A DNA stretch of 64,000 nt from Eucommia ulmoides (GCA_016647705.1 CM028335.1:1178001-1242000), one strand, 5' to 3'; positions 11,201-21,352 are shown, counted from the stretch's first letter. Notes: a model not told the origin generated them from the sequence alone. Numbers and translations are program-made.

Positions 11201-14200
11201 GGCGGAAAGGAAGAGGCGGACCACGTACTAGTGTTATTGCCGATATTGTCCCTGGTTCAGAAAATTCTCCATCAGCTTCGCTGGATATTTCTCACGTCCA
11301 GGCCCAACTTGCCCAACTTCAGGCTCAGTTAACCACTTTGGCATCGTCTTCCGGCCCCACGGCTGCTCTTGCCTCCGGTACTCCTACTGCGCTTCATGGT
11401 AAGTCTGGCCGCCCTACTTGGATTTTGGATTCTGGGGCTAACAATCACATGACTGGTGAGATTTCTACCATCACCTCTCCTGTGTCACCTATTAACAAGT
11501 CTGTATGCATTGCCGATGGTACTTCTATCCCTATTCGTTGTCAGGGAAATGCCTACTTATCTCCTGATATCACTCTTCACTTTGTTTATTATGTTCCTAA
11601 ATTTGCCTATAATCTTCTATCCGTTAGTTATCTTGCAAAAAAATTTTAACTGTGCCGTTGTGTTCTTACTTGATCGTTGCCTCTTGCAGGACTTGACTAC
11701 GAGGAAGATTTTTGGCAGGGGATATGAACGCGATGGCCTCTACTACTTTGGCAGCCCTCCACCTCCACCTGTTCCACCTTTTAGTATGCAAGCTTCTGTA
11801 CTGCCTGTTTTTGATTCCTCTATGTGTTCTTTCAAAAATTTAAACTTGTGGCATGCTCGTTTAGGACATGCAAACTTTCAGTATTTGTGTTGGTTGTTTC
11901 CATCTCTTAATAAAGCTTGCAAATATTTTAAATTTCAATGTGTAGTTTGTGAATTGTCTAAACACACACGTACCTCTTATATTCCTCGCATGCACCGTGC
12001 CCCCCAAGCCTTTGATCTTATCCATTCTGATATTTGGGGACCCTCTCCTGTTACAGCCATTTCCAAACACCGCTACTATGTCACCTTTATAGATGATTAT
12101 AGTCGGTGTACTTGGGTTTATTTGATGAAGCACAAATCCGAGGTTTACACTCACTTTACCCACTTCCTTCAAATGATAAAAACCCAATATAAAACCATTG
12201 TGTGCAATATCAGGTCTGATAATGGCCGAGAATACTTATCCGATGAATTTCGAGCTGAGCTTAATAAGCACGGTATCCTTCAGCAACTTACCTGCCCCTA
12301 CACCCCTGAACAGAATGGTGTGGCGGAACGTAAGAACCGTCATATCATGTCTGTCGTCCGTTGTCTTTTGCGTGGAATGAATGTTCTCAAATCTTTTTGG
12401 CACACGGCTGTTCTTACTGCTGCCTATCTCATTAATCGCACCCCGAGCCGTGTCCTTACTGGTAAAACCCCCTTTCATATATTGCAACCCACTAGCACCC
12501 TTTTTCCTATCTTACCCCGTGTCTTTGGTTGTACGTGTTTTGTCCAGAATCGGAGCCCTACTCGCACTAAGTTAGATGATAAATCTATCCGGTGTATTTT
12601 CCTCCGCTATTCTTCCATGTCAAAAGGATATAGGTGCTACGATCCAGCTACCTACCGTACTTACCACTCTCTCGATGTTACGTTCCTTGAGACTGTACCC
12701 TATTTTTCTGGTATTGTATCTTCTCCACCTATTCAGGCACCCACTACTGGGGATCATACTCCACTTCCGCGTCCTATTCCTGTTTTAGATATATCTTCCC
12801 CGCCCACATCACATCCCCCACCGGATACCTTACCCACCCCCTTACGAGTCTACTCTCGTCGTCCACGTGTCTCACATCCCCTGCCAACATCTTCTCCGGA
12901 CTCAGGTATATCTTCTTCTCCCATTATCTCTGACCCTGTTCCCCGCCGTTACCCGACTCGGGAACGTCACCCACCATCCCGCTACCTTCTTTCATGTTCT
13001 ACTAATCATCCGATTTTCAAGTATTTGTCTTTTCAGGGTCTCTCAGATCAATATAAATCCTTCCTTGAAAAAATTGATTCGGTTGTCATTCCTCGCTCTG
13101 TTTATGAGGCCCTCCAGAATCCACAGTAGGTTGCCGCCATGCAAGTAGAGATGGATGCCCTACAGCGGAATCATACATGGGACTTGGTTGATTTGCCGGC
13201 TGGTGAACGGCCGGTTGGTTGTAAGTAGGTCTTCAGTGTGAAATATCTAGCTGATGGTTCGATTGATCGGTACAAAGTCCGGCTTGTTGCTAAGGGCTAC
13301 ACACAAATCCCGGGTAAAGACTTCGGTGCCACCTTTGCCCCGGTTGCTAAATTGACTACTGTCCGATTTCTTATTTCGTTGGCTGCATCTCATTCTTGGC
13401 CTCTGCACCAGTTGGATGTCAAGAATGCATTCCTTAATGGTGCTCTGACTGAGACTATCTATATGGAGCCTCCACCGGGATTTTGGTCTCAGGGGGAGTA
13501 TTCAGGCAAAGTTTGTCGACTCCGAAAATCCCTTTATGGACTTAAGCAGTCTCTTCGTGCATGGTTCCATCGATTCATCGAAGCCATCCTCACTATGGGG
13601 TTTATCCAGTGTCACTCCGATCATACTTGCTTCATCCGTCGCCAATACCAGGGACGGTGCATCATTGTCTCAGTTTATGTGGATGATATTATTATCACAA
13701 GAGACGACGCACCTGACATTCAGCAGGTAAAGAAAGATCTCGGACAGATTTTTGACATCAAGGATTTGGGTCATCTCCGCTACTTTCTCGGTATTGAGGT
13801 TGCTTGGTCTCGGAAAGGTATTTCTCTCTTGCAGCGAAAATACGCTCTTGATCTTCTTCAAGACACTGGGATGCTTGGATGTAGACCAGCCTCCACTCCC
13901 ATGGATCCGAACCTTAAGTTAATAACAGACTCGGGAGAATTATTATCAGATCCATCAGTATATCAGCGACTTGTGGGACGCCTCATCTATTTGACTAATA
14001 CAAGGCCAGATCTTACGTATGCTGTCAGTGTTGTGAGCCAATTTATGCACTCACCACGTACATCACACATGGATGCTGTCTACCATATCCTTCGGTACCT
14101 CAAAACATGCCCCGGTCTGGGTCTCTTCTATATGACAGGGATACAGGAGGGACTCTCCTGCTTTACAGATGCTGACTATGCAGGATCAAAGGACGATAGA

Positions 14201-15772
14201 CGTTCGACCTCTGGTCTGTGCACCTTTAACGGAAGACACCTAATCTCGTGGAAAAGTAAGAAGCAATCCGTCGTTTCCCGATTTTCTGCCGAAGCTGAGT
14301 ATCGCGCTATGGCTCAAGGAACATGTGAACTCCTTTGGCTTCGTTCCCTTTTGACCGAGTTAGGACTTCCGGTTGGAAATTCATCTAAGTTGTTTTGTGA
14401 CAACAAGTCTGCCATAATGTTATCCTCAGATTCAGTTCTTCATGAGAGAACGAAACACATTGAGGTGGATATCCACTTTATTCGTGAAAAAGTCCAATCG
14501 GGAGTCATCACACCAGCCTTCGTCCCATCTTCAGAACAGGCTGCTGATATGTTCAAGTCTACAGGACCATCTCTCCTTCAGTCAGCTATTAGCAAGTTAG
14601 GGCTCATCAACATTTTTGTCCCAACTTGAGGGGGAGTGTTGAAATATTATATTTATGCGTTAATTTATATTTTTGGTATCTTTATTGTAGGGCTTTATTA
14701 AGCCTATTTATTTAAATAATATTCTTCCTAATTTAATCTGCTCCTGCGACTATATAATTAGGAGAATAAGGCTCATTCTGTATGTACAGAAATTATCAAT
14801 ATAATTTTCTTATTTTCCTATATCCTTTAAAAAGAGTGGAATTACCAGTATGACTGTTGTTGCAGTCTCCACTGAAATCTTGTCGGGGCCTTCTTTGCCA
14901 TCACCTTCGTAATCCAATAAAACATCCAGGAAATCCTTCTTCATTTTCACTCTGCCTGATTGGTTATCCTCAATCCTCTCCTTCACAAACCTTGCTACTA
15001 TCTTCCTGGCTCGTCCCATGTCCCGCACCATATCTTTCTTGATATTCTGCGGGTCCATCCACTTCAAGAAGGGCAAGTAGTCTGCTAAGTTTGGCTTCCC
15101 AGCCAATTCCATGATCTTGTTCATGGCATCAAAGAACTCATGTCCTTCCTCCGATTTGGAATCAAGGAGATCTCTCGACACGGCGAGGTTGCCAACAACA
15201 TTAAAAGCCATGAGGAATAGGAAATGGGCCACATTCACTTCCCCTGATTCACCCCTAGACCGTGAAGCTGCTGCTTCTTCCTCAATCCATTGGATCATGT
15301 TGTCAATGCATTTTTGCCTGATTGAGGCTGTCTCATTTATTCTCCTGTTGACCAGTAGCTCCATAGAGTAAAGCCGTCTCAGCACGCGCCAGTACGGCCC
15401 GTAGTTGCTCATGGACAATGATCCTTGGTTGTACCTATGGGCCGTGAGTGAATCAGGAACCGTGCGGTCCGAGAAAGGAAGGTCGTGGTTCTTGAAGAGT
15501 TCAGCAGCAGCCTTTGCCGACTGTATGACCATGGTGTTTACAGAACCAAGTTGCAGCCATAGAACAGGGCCAAACTCTACCTGGAGTTTGTGTAGGTTGT
15601 GGTGTGGCATTTCTCCGAGCTCAAACATGTTACCAAACACCGGCCATCCTCGTGGCCCTGGCGGGCGCTGTTTGTTTGACCCATTTCTGGCCTTAGTCCA
15701 GCCATAGAGAAAAATAGCAGCAGCTAATAGAGACACAATCAACCACGTAATAGAATTGCCAGTCCATTCCAT
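8239..15772 (-). CDS. Cytochrome P450, CYP76A-like (P450-1); large intron with a copia insertion
   Basis: Two coding exons on the minus strand: exon 1 is 15772-14846 (309 codons) and exon 2 is 8856-8239 (205 codons plus stop), giving about 514 residues, the normal size. The intron is phase 0 (donor ctg|gtaatt, acceptor atgcag|gaaatg). The start MEWTGNSITWLIVSLLAAAI forms an ER membrane anchor, followed by a proline-rich hinge (QRPPGPRGWPVFG, about 35-47). The I-helix AGSETTS lies at about 314-320, ETFR (ExxR) at about 371-374, FKPERF at about 424-429, and the heme loop PFGSGRRICVG has Cys at about 453. The family is a haem monooxygenase using NADPH-P450 reductase at the ER. CYP76 enzymes oxidise monoterpenols, iridoid or diterpene precursors and some phenolics, and the substrate here cannot be read from sequence. 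The 5989-bp intron holds a TRIM and a complete copia element, yet the splice sites and both exons remain intact. Confidence 0.92.
8986..9402 (-). mobile_element. TRIM-A element inside the P450-1 intron
   Basis: LTR-like ends at 8986-9092 and 9300-9402 start 'tgt.gaaacccaatgggcc' and end 'atgtgggattcaaca'. Read on the minus strand the element is LTR, PBS-like tagtatcaaaccc (about 9288-9299), a short non-coding interior with 'tgtcaaa.gtc.accctg.gc' repeated twice, a purine-rich tract and a second LTR. The interior seems partly duplicated compared with the simpler copy at 43983-44326. No coding capacity. Confidence 0.8.
9461..9653 (+). repeat. 5' LTR of the copia element
   Basis: 193 bp, TG...TA ends; contains tatataattagg and the 'tgtatgtacagaaattatc' block. 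Followed directly by the primer-binding site. Confidence 0.95.
9654..10311 (+). other. Leader of the copia element with primer-binding site and short repeats
   Basis: Starts with the PBS tggtatctagagcc. It then has CCGCC-rich sequence with 'gaaaccctagcctgcaaaac' occurring twice (about 9739 and 9881), and a run of imperfect repeats of 'gatttcgcgaccc' and 'cttcgcgaccc' between about 9968 and 10111. This is unusual sequence composition for the region. No reading frame of the element starts before 10312. Confidence 0.7.
10312..11649 (+). pseudogene. Copia gag and protease part of the polyprotein, ends at a frameshift
   Basis: A 445-codon frame. The gag capsid-type region has FPAWSRSLRLYLGGKRKTGW and a downstream YFGYLQSRWEELAQYEP. 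The zinc-knuckle region reads CQHCRKPGHTIDRYY, in which the last metal-binding residue is Tyr where Cys is expected. The protease active-site motif WILDSGANNHMTG lies at about residues 369-381. The frame terminates at 11649 just after a run of seven A residues (about 11637-11643), where the integrase frame continues in a different phase, indicating a single-base indel. A working copy would produce capsid and an aspartic protease. Confidence 0.9.
11650..13129 (+). pseudogene. Copia integrase segment
   Basis: In the frame two bases offset from gag, an integrase zinc-binding region (LWHARLGHANFQYL, then CVVCELSKHTRTSY) is followed by the catalytic core with FIDDYSRCTWVYLMKHKSE and SDNGREYLSDEF, and by NGVAERKNRHIM. 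These carry the D and D-x35-E residues expected for a retroviral-type integrase. A proline/serine-rich linker with YPTRERHPPSRYL follows. The frame is closed by TAG at 13127-13129, where copia polyproteins normally run on into reverse transcriptase. Confidence 0.9.
13130..14629 (+). pseudogene. Copia reverse transcriptase and RNase H segment
   Basis: Same phase as the integrase segment. A second stop (TAG, 13226-13228) stands where copia elements normally have Trp before VF. Downstream are RLVAKGYTQIPGKDF, QLDVKNAFLNGALTETIYME, SLYGLKQSLRAWF and the catalytic YVDDIIIT, then RNase H with FTDADYAGSKDDRRSTSG, EAEYRAMAQGTCELLWL and CDNKSAI. The terminal stop lies just before the polypurine tract. 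Preserved domains and few lesions agree with a moderately recent insertion. Confidence 0.93.
14637..14829 (+). repeat. 3' LTR of the copia element
   Basis: 193 bp, colinear with 9461-9653 without indels. Differences I can count include agcccat/agcctat, ttcaat/ttaaat and a cluster of changes near the end. It ends 16 bp from the P450-1 splice donor. Confidence 0.95.
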
Positions 15773-16480
15773 TACCCTTTTCAGCTCTGGGGTGAGGTTA
15801 CATGAGCGTATATGCTAATAGCAGCTAACATGTTGCGTATGCAAAACATTATCTTCAAAAAGCTATTTGTTTCTTTTTGGAATAATAGATGTTAACTTTT
15901 ATTTTTTAATAAGTGCTGGATGGATTAATGACGGGTTGGCGGCCGCCCCCCAAAATTTATATATTTCTCTCTTAAAACTTAATTCATAGATCTGTATTTT
16001 TTTTTTTGGGTGCGGAGATATAAGTTAACTGGCTATTATCGTATTGGCGTCATTAGATTTTTGAGAATTGAGATCGGCTTGTTATATTGTGTTGGATTTT
16101 GGAACCATATGGTGTCAAGTAGAGTAATTCCTTTGACTTATATAGTGATTAGGGAACTTTTTAGTGATCGATATAGGATATGAATTTAACACCGGTCCTT
16201 AAATGTAACCCTCGGTTTGCATGGATAGTTTGATTAAGAGGGAACGATAGAAAATGTGTAACATCCAGCTTGCACAGATGATTTGACTATAAGAGAATAG
16301 AAGATAATTCGCATAACATTGGAAGTATTTGCTCACGTCACAATCTTTCTATTTTTGGCAAGTTGGCGTCTTTCCAGCCATATAAATGTGAAGTATATGT
16401 GGTCTAGATCAAGAGTCTGTTCTAAATGGTATGTGGTTATCTATATTTAGAAATTGGAAATCGCAAATTGGAGAAAGGAA
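15773..16480. other. Upstream region of P450-1
   Basis: AT-rich 5' flank. No clear TATA box at the usual distance, although catatac on the minus strand near 15815 is possible. I see no coding sequence or obvious repeat structure. Confidence 0.5.
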
Positions 16481-17036
16481 GGTGGCGTTTAGTAACTATT
16501 TTTGTTCCCATCAGCAGTGAGATAGGAATAGGATGGAATGTGATGAGAATTTTGTTTCCTTCTTGGGACTAGAATTGCGTTTGGTAACGATAATTTTTTT
16601 TTTTTGAATAGAATTGCGTTTGGTAACGATTTTATTCTAAAATAAAAAAATAAAAATTGTTTTGAGAACATTTTTTTTTTGTTTTGGCCGGACGGTGATC
16701 GGCGGGTGGTTGACGGTGGCCAGCGGCGGTGGCGGCTGAACGGTAGGCGGCCGGCGATGCTGGAGGTGACCGGCGATGGTTGCCGGAGATGGCTGTCGGT
16801 AGCGACGGTGGCCGGTGGCCGGCGAATGAACAGTGGCGGTGATTTTTGGGAATGGGATGGGAATAATGAGAAACAATTTTTTTTTTTGTTTCTCATTTCT
16901 TAAGAAAAAAGTGGGCACAATTCTCGAATGGAACGGGAACGGGAACTAAAATTACCAAACGCTATTCCTAAACAAAAATTCTAAAAATCTGGGAATTGGA
17001 TGGAAATTTCTGGGATGGAAAAGGTTACCAAACGGG
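16481..17036. mobile_element. MITE with GC-rich core (copy 1)
   Basis: Left end ggtggcgtttagtaac and right end ggttaccaaacgggc form an imperfect terminal inverted repeat. The core (about 16683-16850) is a string of CGG/GGC-rich phrases (ggccggcgatg, gccggtggccggcgaatg) in an otherwise AT-rich element. Copies with the same plan are at 24622-25122 and 53981-54546. The proline/arginine-rich frames inside are composition artefacts. Confidence 0.75.
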
Positions 17037-17059
17037 CTGAAGTATGTCTATTCTAGAAA

Positions 17060-17705
17060 GTGTTAAAAGAATTTTTGACAGTTTGTACACCTGAAGTTTG
17101 ACCACTATCTCACATAGGTCCCCGTAGTTTCAATTTAAATGCATAACATCCTGAAGTTTTTCCTAATCATCCCACTATAGTCCCAGTTACCATCCCCCTT
17201 GCAATTTTGGCCTACAAACGGTCACTTGCGGCACATGTAAATATTTTTAGGACACTTCATGGTCATTTCTAGTCTACTCCTCCCCTCCCCTCCCAACAAT
17301 AGTATTGTTATCCATTCGTAGTGGTTTGTCAAAGTCCACCTTGCGCATGAGGAAGCATGTTGTGTTACCTGATCTTGAGCTATATATAAAACTAAGGACA
17401 CTCGTCTTACAAGATGTCTTTTGAGAGTGAGTGAAGTCCATTTGGTCTCTAGAAGTATGAACACACACACGTGTGTGTGTTTTCTAAAATATTCCGGAGG
17501 GAGGAAGAGATTGGAAATGCCCGTAAAATCCTCTTAAAAATAGTATGTTGCACAACACGTGACTATTTGACGTCCATAATTGTAGCGGCATTAATGATTT
17601 TAGATTAAAGTAGAATGATTAGGAAATATTAAGGTGTCATGTGCTTAAATTATAACTATGGAGATAATGATCAAACTTTAGGGGTGAAAAATGTAAAAAA
17701 CTATG
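17060..17705. mobile_element. MITE-like element, 'cactttggtcc' family (copy 2)
   Basis: The left end 'acctgaagtttgaccactatctcac' and right end 'gataatgatcaaactttaggggt' are inverted repeats that extend inward through 'cctaatcatcccactatagtc' and its complement near 17601-17620. A TRIM-A fragment (17320-17456) sits inside, so the TRIM is the younger insertion. Confidence 0.75.
17320..17456 (+). mobile_element. TRIM-A fragment
   Basis: Contains 'tggtttgtcaaagtccacc', 'ttgcgcatgagg', then 'gtgttacctgatcttgagc', 'tatatataaaac' and 'gtcttttgagagtgag', the interior end plus one LTR of TRIM-A. The first LTR and PBS are missing. Confidence 0.7.
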
Positions 17706-17984
17706 GGTGATGTTATGTGAACTTATCCATCCAGTCAGATACTTCCCCCCTTCTCCAACCCCCCTAGTCAAAGATATCATCTACAATTGATTGATCATTT
17801 GCACAATAATTGCTTAGAGTAGCCGTGGAAAAATCGGGGGGCGTATCTAAATAGAGTTGACCCTGTGTTATTTTACTCGTATGCTTGTCTAAAAATAGCA
17901 ACTAAAACTAATCATGCGCGATTCACAAGCGAGTGATAGTGAGACCCGTTTGAGTTAAAACAGTTGAGAGACCTCTGTAAGGTC

Positions 17985-18130
17985 AAATGTAGCTCAAGTG
18001 GTAAGGTTCGGTTGAGTTAAAACAGTTGAGGAACCTTTGTAAGGTCAAGAGTTCGAGCATGTGAAAAAATATTTGTTGGGAAAAATAATCACAGACTCCG
18101 AACAAGATTAGTTTCACCCCTAAAAAAAAA
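17985..18130 (+). mobile_element. tRNA-derived SINE-like element with A-rich tail
   Basis: Box-A-like tagctcaagtggtaag (about 17990) and box-B-like agagttcgagcat (about 18047) are followed by 'acagactccgaacaagattag' and a run of A at 18122-18130. A related 3' part occurs at about 35965-36133. The phrase 'gttgagttaaaacagttgag' is present twice (17950 and 18012), suggesting a local duplication. Confidence 0.6.
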
Positions 18131-19300
18131 TGGTCATTGGTTTTGTGGGACACATGGTGCTGTGATGTTTCCTTCTTGCGTTCAAGGTAGCACCAAAGAG
18201 CAGGCTGGGTCGGTTCATGGGCCTTGTGTTGAAGGTTCTTTCATGGGCCTAGTGATTTATTGGAATAGCAGGCTGGGTAGGTTATCCCATCTTATCTCTA
18301 GATTTTCGAGATTGATGTTTAGAAACGCATTTGGTAAACTCATTTTCGTTCCCATCTCATCTCAAAATTTTGGAATTGATTCCAAAAATTCTTGAGGATT
18401 GGAGAAACAAAAACAAATTGATTTTTTTTATTCCCAAAAAACTGATTCTAAAAAAAAACCCATGTTGGGAATTAAATAAATTGTTAATGAGGTCCCTCGT
18501 TCAACTTTTGTTAAGCTCATAAGAAGATTTTTTTTTCTTTTCCTTTTTTATTTGTTTATTGTATATTGATTGTTTATACTTTTAATTTTGAAAACATGCA
18601 TAAATATAAATAAGGTAATATGTTTTAGTATATAGAGGGAATATATATTTTTCTCTAAAAAGATTTTGTTATTGAACGGTAAACTATTGACTACAAAGCA
18701 CTATTTGTCGCATTTGACAAAAGGGTTTCGCTATACAATTGTATTTTTCAGCCAAAAATTATATTTAATCAAATTGGACATTTTTTGTAAAATATATACA
18801 TTGTTTATATTTAGAGATCTATTTTTAATTAATGTTTATTTTTTTGAATTTGATGTCATTTGATATTTATTATCATACATTTAAAGAAATAAATAATAAT
18901 AATAATAAAAAAATAGTAACAATTGTTGAGGAAACAATTTTAAAATAATATCGTTACCAAACGTGATTCTGTTTTCAGAAAAAAATCAAATTTTGACATT
19001 ACCAAATGAGATTGTGTTCTAAAAAAGAACCATAATTCTCATTCCATCCTATATAATATCATTCCAAGTGAATGAAAAAAGTGGAAACACTCACCAAATG
19101 CCACCTTAGTAACCAATAATAGTGGAAACAGACTGATGAGTGACAAGATTGTTATTCTTCTAGGATGAAAAAGGGATTTGGTAGATGGTGCCTTATGATT
19201 GTAATGTTTTAGCATCTAGAAATGATCGTTGGACTCTTAAAGACTCGGGATCCCTTATTTCTCAATCTAGTGCTGGTTGAAAAGAAAAGGGTCTAGAAAT
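18131..19300. other. Non-coding stretch with MITE fragments
   Basis: AT-rich. 18320-18440 and 18930-19110 carry 'ttggtaa.c', 'gttccc' and 'accaaatg.ca' phrases found at the ends of the GC-core MITE family, probably a decayed relative lacking the GC core. No gene seen. Confidence 0.45.
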
Positions 19301-19532
19301 TGTTAGATTCCCAAAGTAGTCTCGACTTAATTCACTGAAACCGTATGATTTTAAGTTGGAGTCTCCTAATATGGTATCAGAGTTAGGTTAGGGAAATCAC
19401 GTAAAAACAGGGTTACACGTGAGGATGAGTGTCAGATTTCTATATTGAATCTGTGAGGTTTTCTCAAAATAGACACATGAAAAGAGTTATTTCACTTGAT
19501 ACCATATGATTTTAAGTTGGAATCTCTTAACA
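19301..19532 (+). mobile_element. TRIM-B element, complete with target duplication
   Basis: Starts tgttagattcccaaag, has tggtatcagagttagg (PBS) at 19372, a short interior with a purine-rich tract near 19420, and ends in a second LTR ...ttggaatctcttaaca at 19532. The element is flanked by GAAAT on both sides (19296-19300 and 19533-19537). Only 232 bp long, with no coding capacity. Confidence 0.85.
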
Positions 19533-19772
19533 GAAATCACAAATTGCAAGCGGATCTTGTTGCAATGGTGTATTTTATATGGTGGGAGAGGACTTCGAGG
19601 ATATTTTCCGAAATGTTAACACACAGGTTCAATGGGTTCAAGTGGACATCTTTGATTCTGTGAGATACATATTATTTTGTGGAGATCATCCCTAAGACTT
19701 GTCTCCTGCATTGCTGTCTTCTAGTTTCGTTTTTCTCTTTTGATCTGAGCCTCTGTCCTTAGGTATTAGATT

Positions 19773-20108
19773 TGTTAGAATATCATATCGAATTTGTTAG
19801 GCTTTCCAAATTAGTCTACATATAAAATGAGTTACTCCATTTAACATCATATGTTTTTATGTTGGAATCTTTTAACATGGTATCAAAGTTAGATTCAGGA
19901 AAACTCGTTTGTTTGTCTCCGATTGTTTAAATGTTTTTTTTTCTTTTATTCATTTGATCGCATCACGTGCAAGGCGGGGTTGCACGTGAGTATTGGTGTT
20001 ATAATCACACATCAAATTTGTGAGACTTCGCACAACAGTTTATATGTAAAAGACTAAAAGTAGTTATTTTACTTCACAACATATGCTTTTAGGTTGGAAC
20101 CGCCTAAC
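19773..20108 (+). mobile_element. TRIM-B element (second copy)
   Basis: The first LTR starts tgttagaatatcatatcg and ends before the PBS tggtatcaaagttagattc near 19877. The interior includes 'gatcgcatcacgtgcaaggcggggttgcacgtgag'-type sequence, and the second LTR ends 'ggttggaaccgcctaac'. Target duplication not clear. Confidence 0.75.
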
Positions 20109-20224
20109 TGGATTATCTATTTGTGTTAGGCTGTGTTTGTGCTTTGCTGCTTAATGCTTTAGTAGGCTAGCCTATCTTTCCTTTTTTACTCTCATCACTT
20201 CTTTGTTTATGGCTTCATAGTCGG

Positions 20225-20782
20225 GAGCTCTTTATTAGCTCTGTCATGCCCATTCGATCGTGCTGCTTGTAGTTTCTGAACCGCTGAAGAACATCTCCTG
20301 CAATGGCAGAGTCAGAAATTTATTTCAGAGGGGACACAAAAATTATATAAAAAAATTTATTAATCCTAGGAGAACAATCTTTACTTTTTATCGAAATATT
20401 TAAATGATACTTTTGAAGGAATAAATTTACTGTCAAAGGTTGTGATCCTTGGTTGTAGCCCAAGGTTGTGAATGCAACAGTAACTTTTCGGTCGCAAAAC
20501 AGAAGGTCATGGTTCTTGAAAAGTATGGACGCAGCCTCGGCTGACTGAACGACCATCGTATCCACCATTCCCAGCTTTAGCCATAGAACTGATCCATACT
20601 TGGCTCGGAGTTTGTACAAGTTCAGGTGCGGCGATGTTCCGAGGTCGAATATGTTGCCGAAAACCGGCCATCCTGGCAGCCCTGGTGGTAGCTTCCTGGA
20701 TTTTTTTCCGCCTGATCAGAAGAAAAATAGCAGCTGCAATTGAAGCAATGAGCCAGGTAAATGAAATACAACTCCACTCCAT
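20225..20782 (-). pseudogene. Decayed CYP76A-like P450 (P450-psi)
   Basis: The minus strand begins with MEWSCISFTWLIASIAAAI, clearly related to the P450-1 start, and PPG/P-type hinge sequence reached only after a frameshift. A second frame then gives YKLRAKYGSVLWLKLGMVDT and FKNHDLLFCDRKVTVA, after which homology stops at about 20446. A short exon-2 relic (20297 down to about 20225) retains an acceptor-like tgcag and EMFFSGSETTSSTIEWA, followed by a frameshift. The middle and C-terminal thirds, including ExxR and the heme cysteine, are absent. Same orientation as the neighbouring P450s, so a dead member of the tandem array. About 150 bp between the two relics is SINE/MITE-like debris or shrunken intron. 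Confidence 0.9.
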
Positions 20783-20984
20783 TTTTATATTGTAGTGTTC
20801 TTCCTAATTCATTGCATTTATGGTAAACTGCCTCTAAAATTATTGATTGAATGAATAAAATACTAGCACACTTGTTTGTTTAACATATTTTATGCTGTTA
20901 GATCACTGATTAGACCTGGTTTAGGTTCTATAATGGCGAGCCATGTTTAATAAATAAGTATATGCATTATTATTTTGGAGAATA
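20783..20984. other. Upstream flank of the P450 pseudogene
   Basis: AT-rich; nothing coding. Confidence 0.5.
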
Positions 20985-21140
20985 TGTCTGCGTGTCCGGG
21001 CCAGCACATCAGCTTGGTGCATGCAGGATTAAATTCATGATTTAATTCCTGGAGTACTTCCCTCGAGAGTCGAACCCGGATTGACAAGGAAATGTGGCAC
21101 CTCCCCTTGTCAACCAAACTAATAGCTCTTGACTATGTAA
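20985..21140 (-). mobile_element. tRNA-derived SINE-like element
   Basis: Read on the minus strand: box-A-like tagtttggttgacaaggg, box-B gggttcgactctc, and a 3' portion ending tggcccggacac. Related 3' ends appear without the tRNA head near 32990-33080, 35540-35650 and 57400-57490. Size (about 150 bp) and promoter-box spacing fit a SINE. Confidence 0.65.
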
Positions 21141-21204
21141 AGGTCTTTCTCATGATAAACATTTCATTCTGATGGGAGGTTTCAATCTAAAGTCATATGA
21201 TGTC

Positions 21205-21352
21205 AAATGGTTTGGCAAAGTCTATCCTGCGTGTGAGGGGACATGTTGAATTCCACAACGTTTGTGTTACCTCATCCTAAGCTATGTATTAGCCTAGGGG
21301 CAATCTTCTTTTTCAAGACGTCTTTTGAGAGTGAGTTAGTCCCATTAAGTTT
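21205..21352 (+). mobile_element. TRIM-A fragment
   Basis: Has 'tggtttggcaaagtc', 'gcgtgtgagggga' (polypurine-like), then an LTR 'tgttgaattccac...gtgttacctcatcct' through 'cgtcttttgagagtgagtta' to about 21352. First LTR missing. Confidence 0.65.

Larger units (their letters stand above)
9461..14829 (+). mobile_element. Complete Ty1/copia LTR retrotransposon in the P450-1 intron
   Basis: The LTRs are 9461-9653 and 14637-14829, 193 bp each, starting TGTTGAAATA and ending TATCCTTTA. By eye they differ at about nine positions. The element is flanked by the 5-bp duplication AAAAG (9456-9460 and 14830-14834). The PBS tggtatctagagcc starts at 9654 and the polypurine tract gagggggag (14628-14636) abuts the 3' LTR. 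Gag, protease, integrase, reverse transcriptase and RNase H come in copia order on the plus strand, antisense to the host gene. The polyprotein is broken by one frameshift and two stops (see the coding entries), so this copy is defective, though its sequence is well preserved. Confidence 0.97.
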
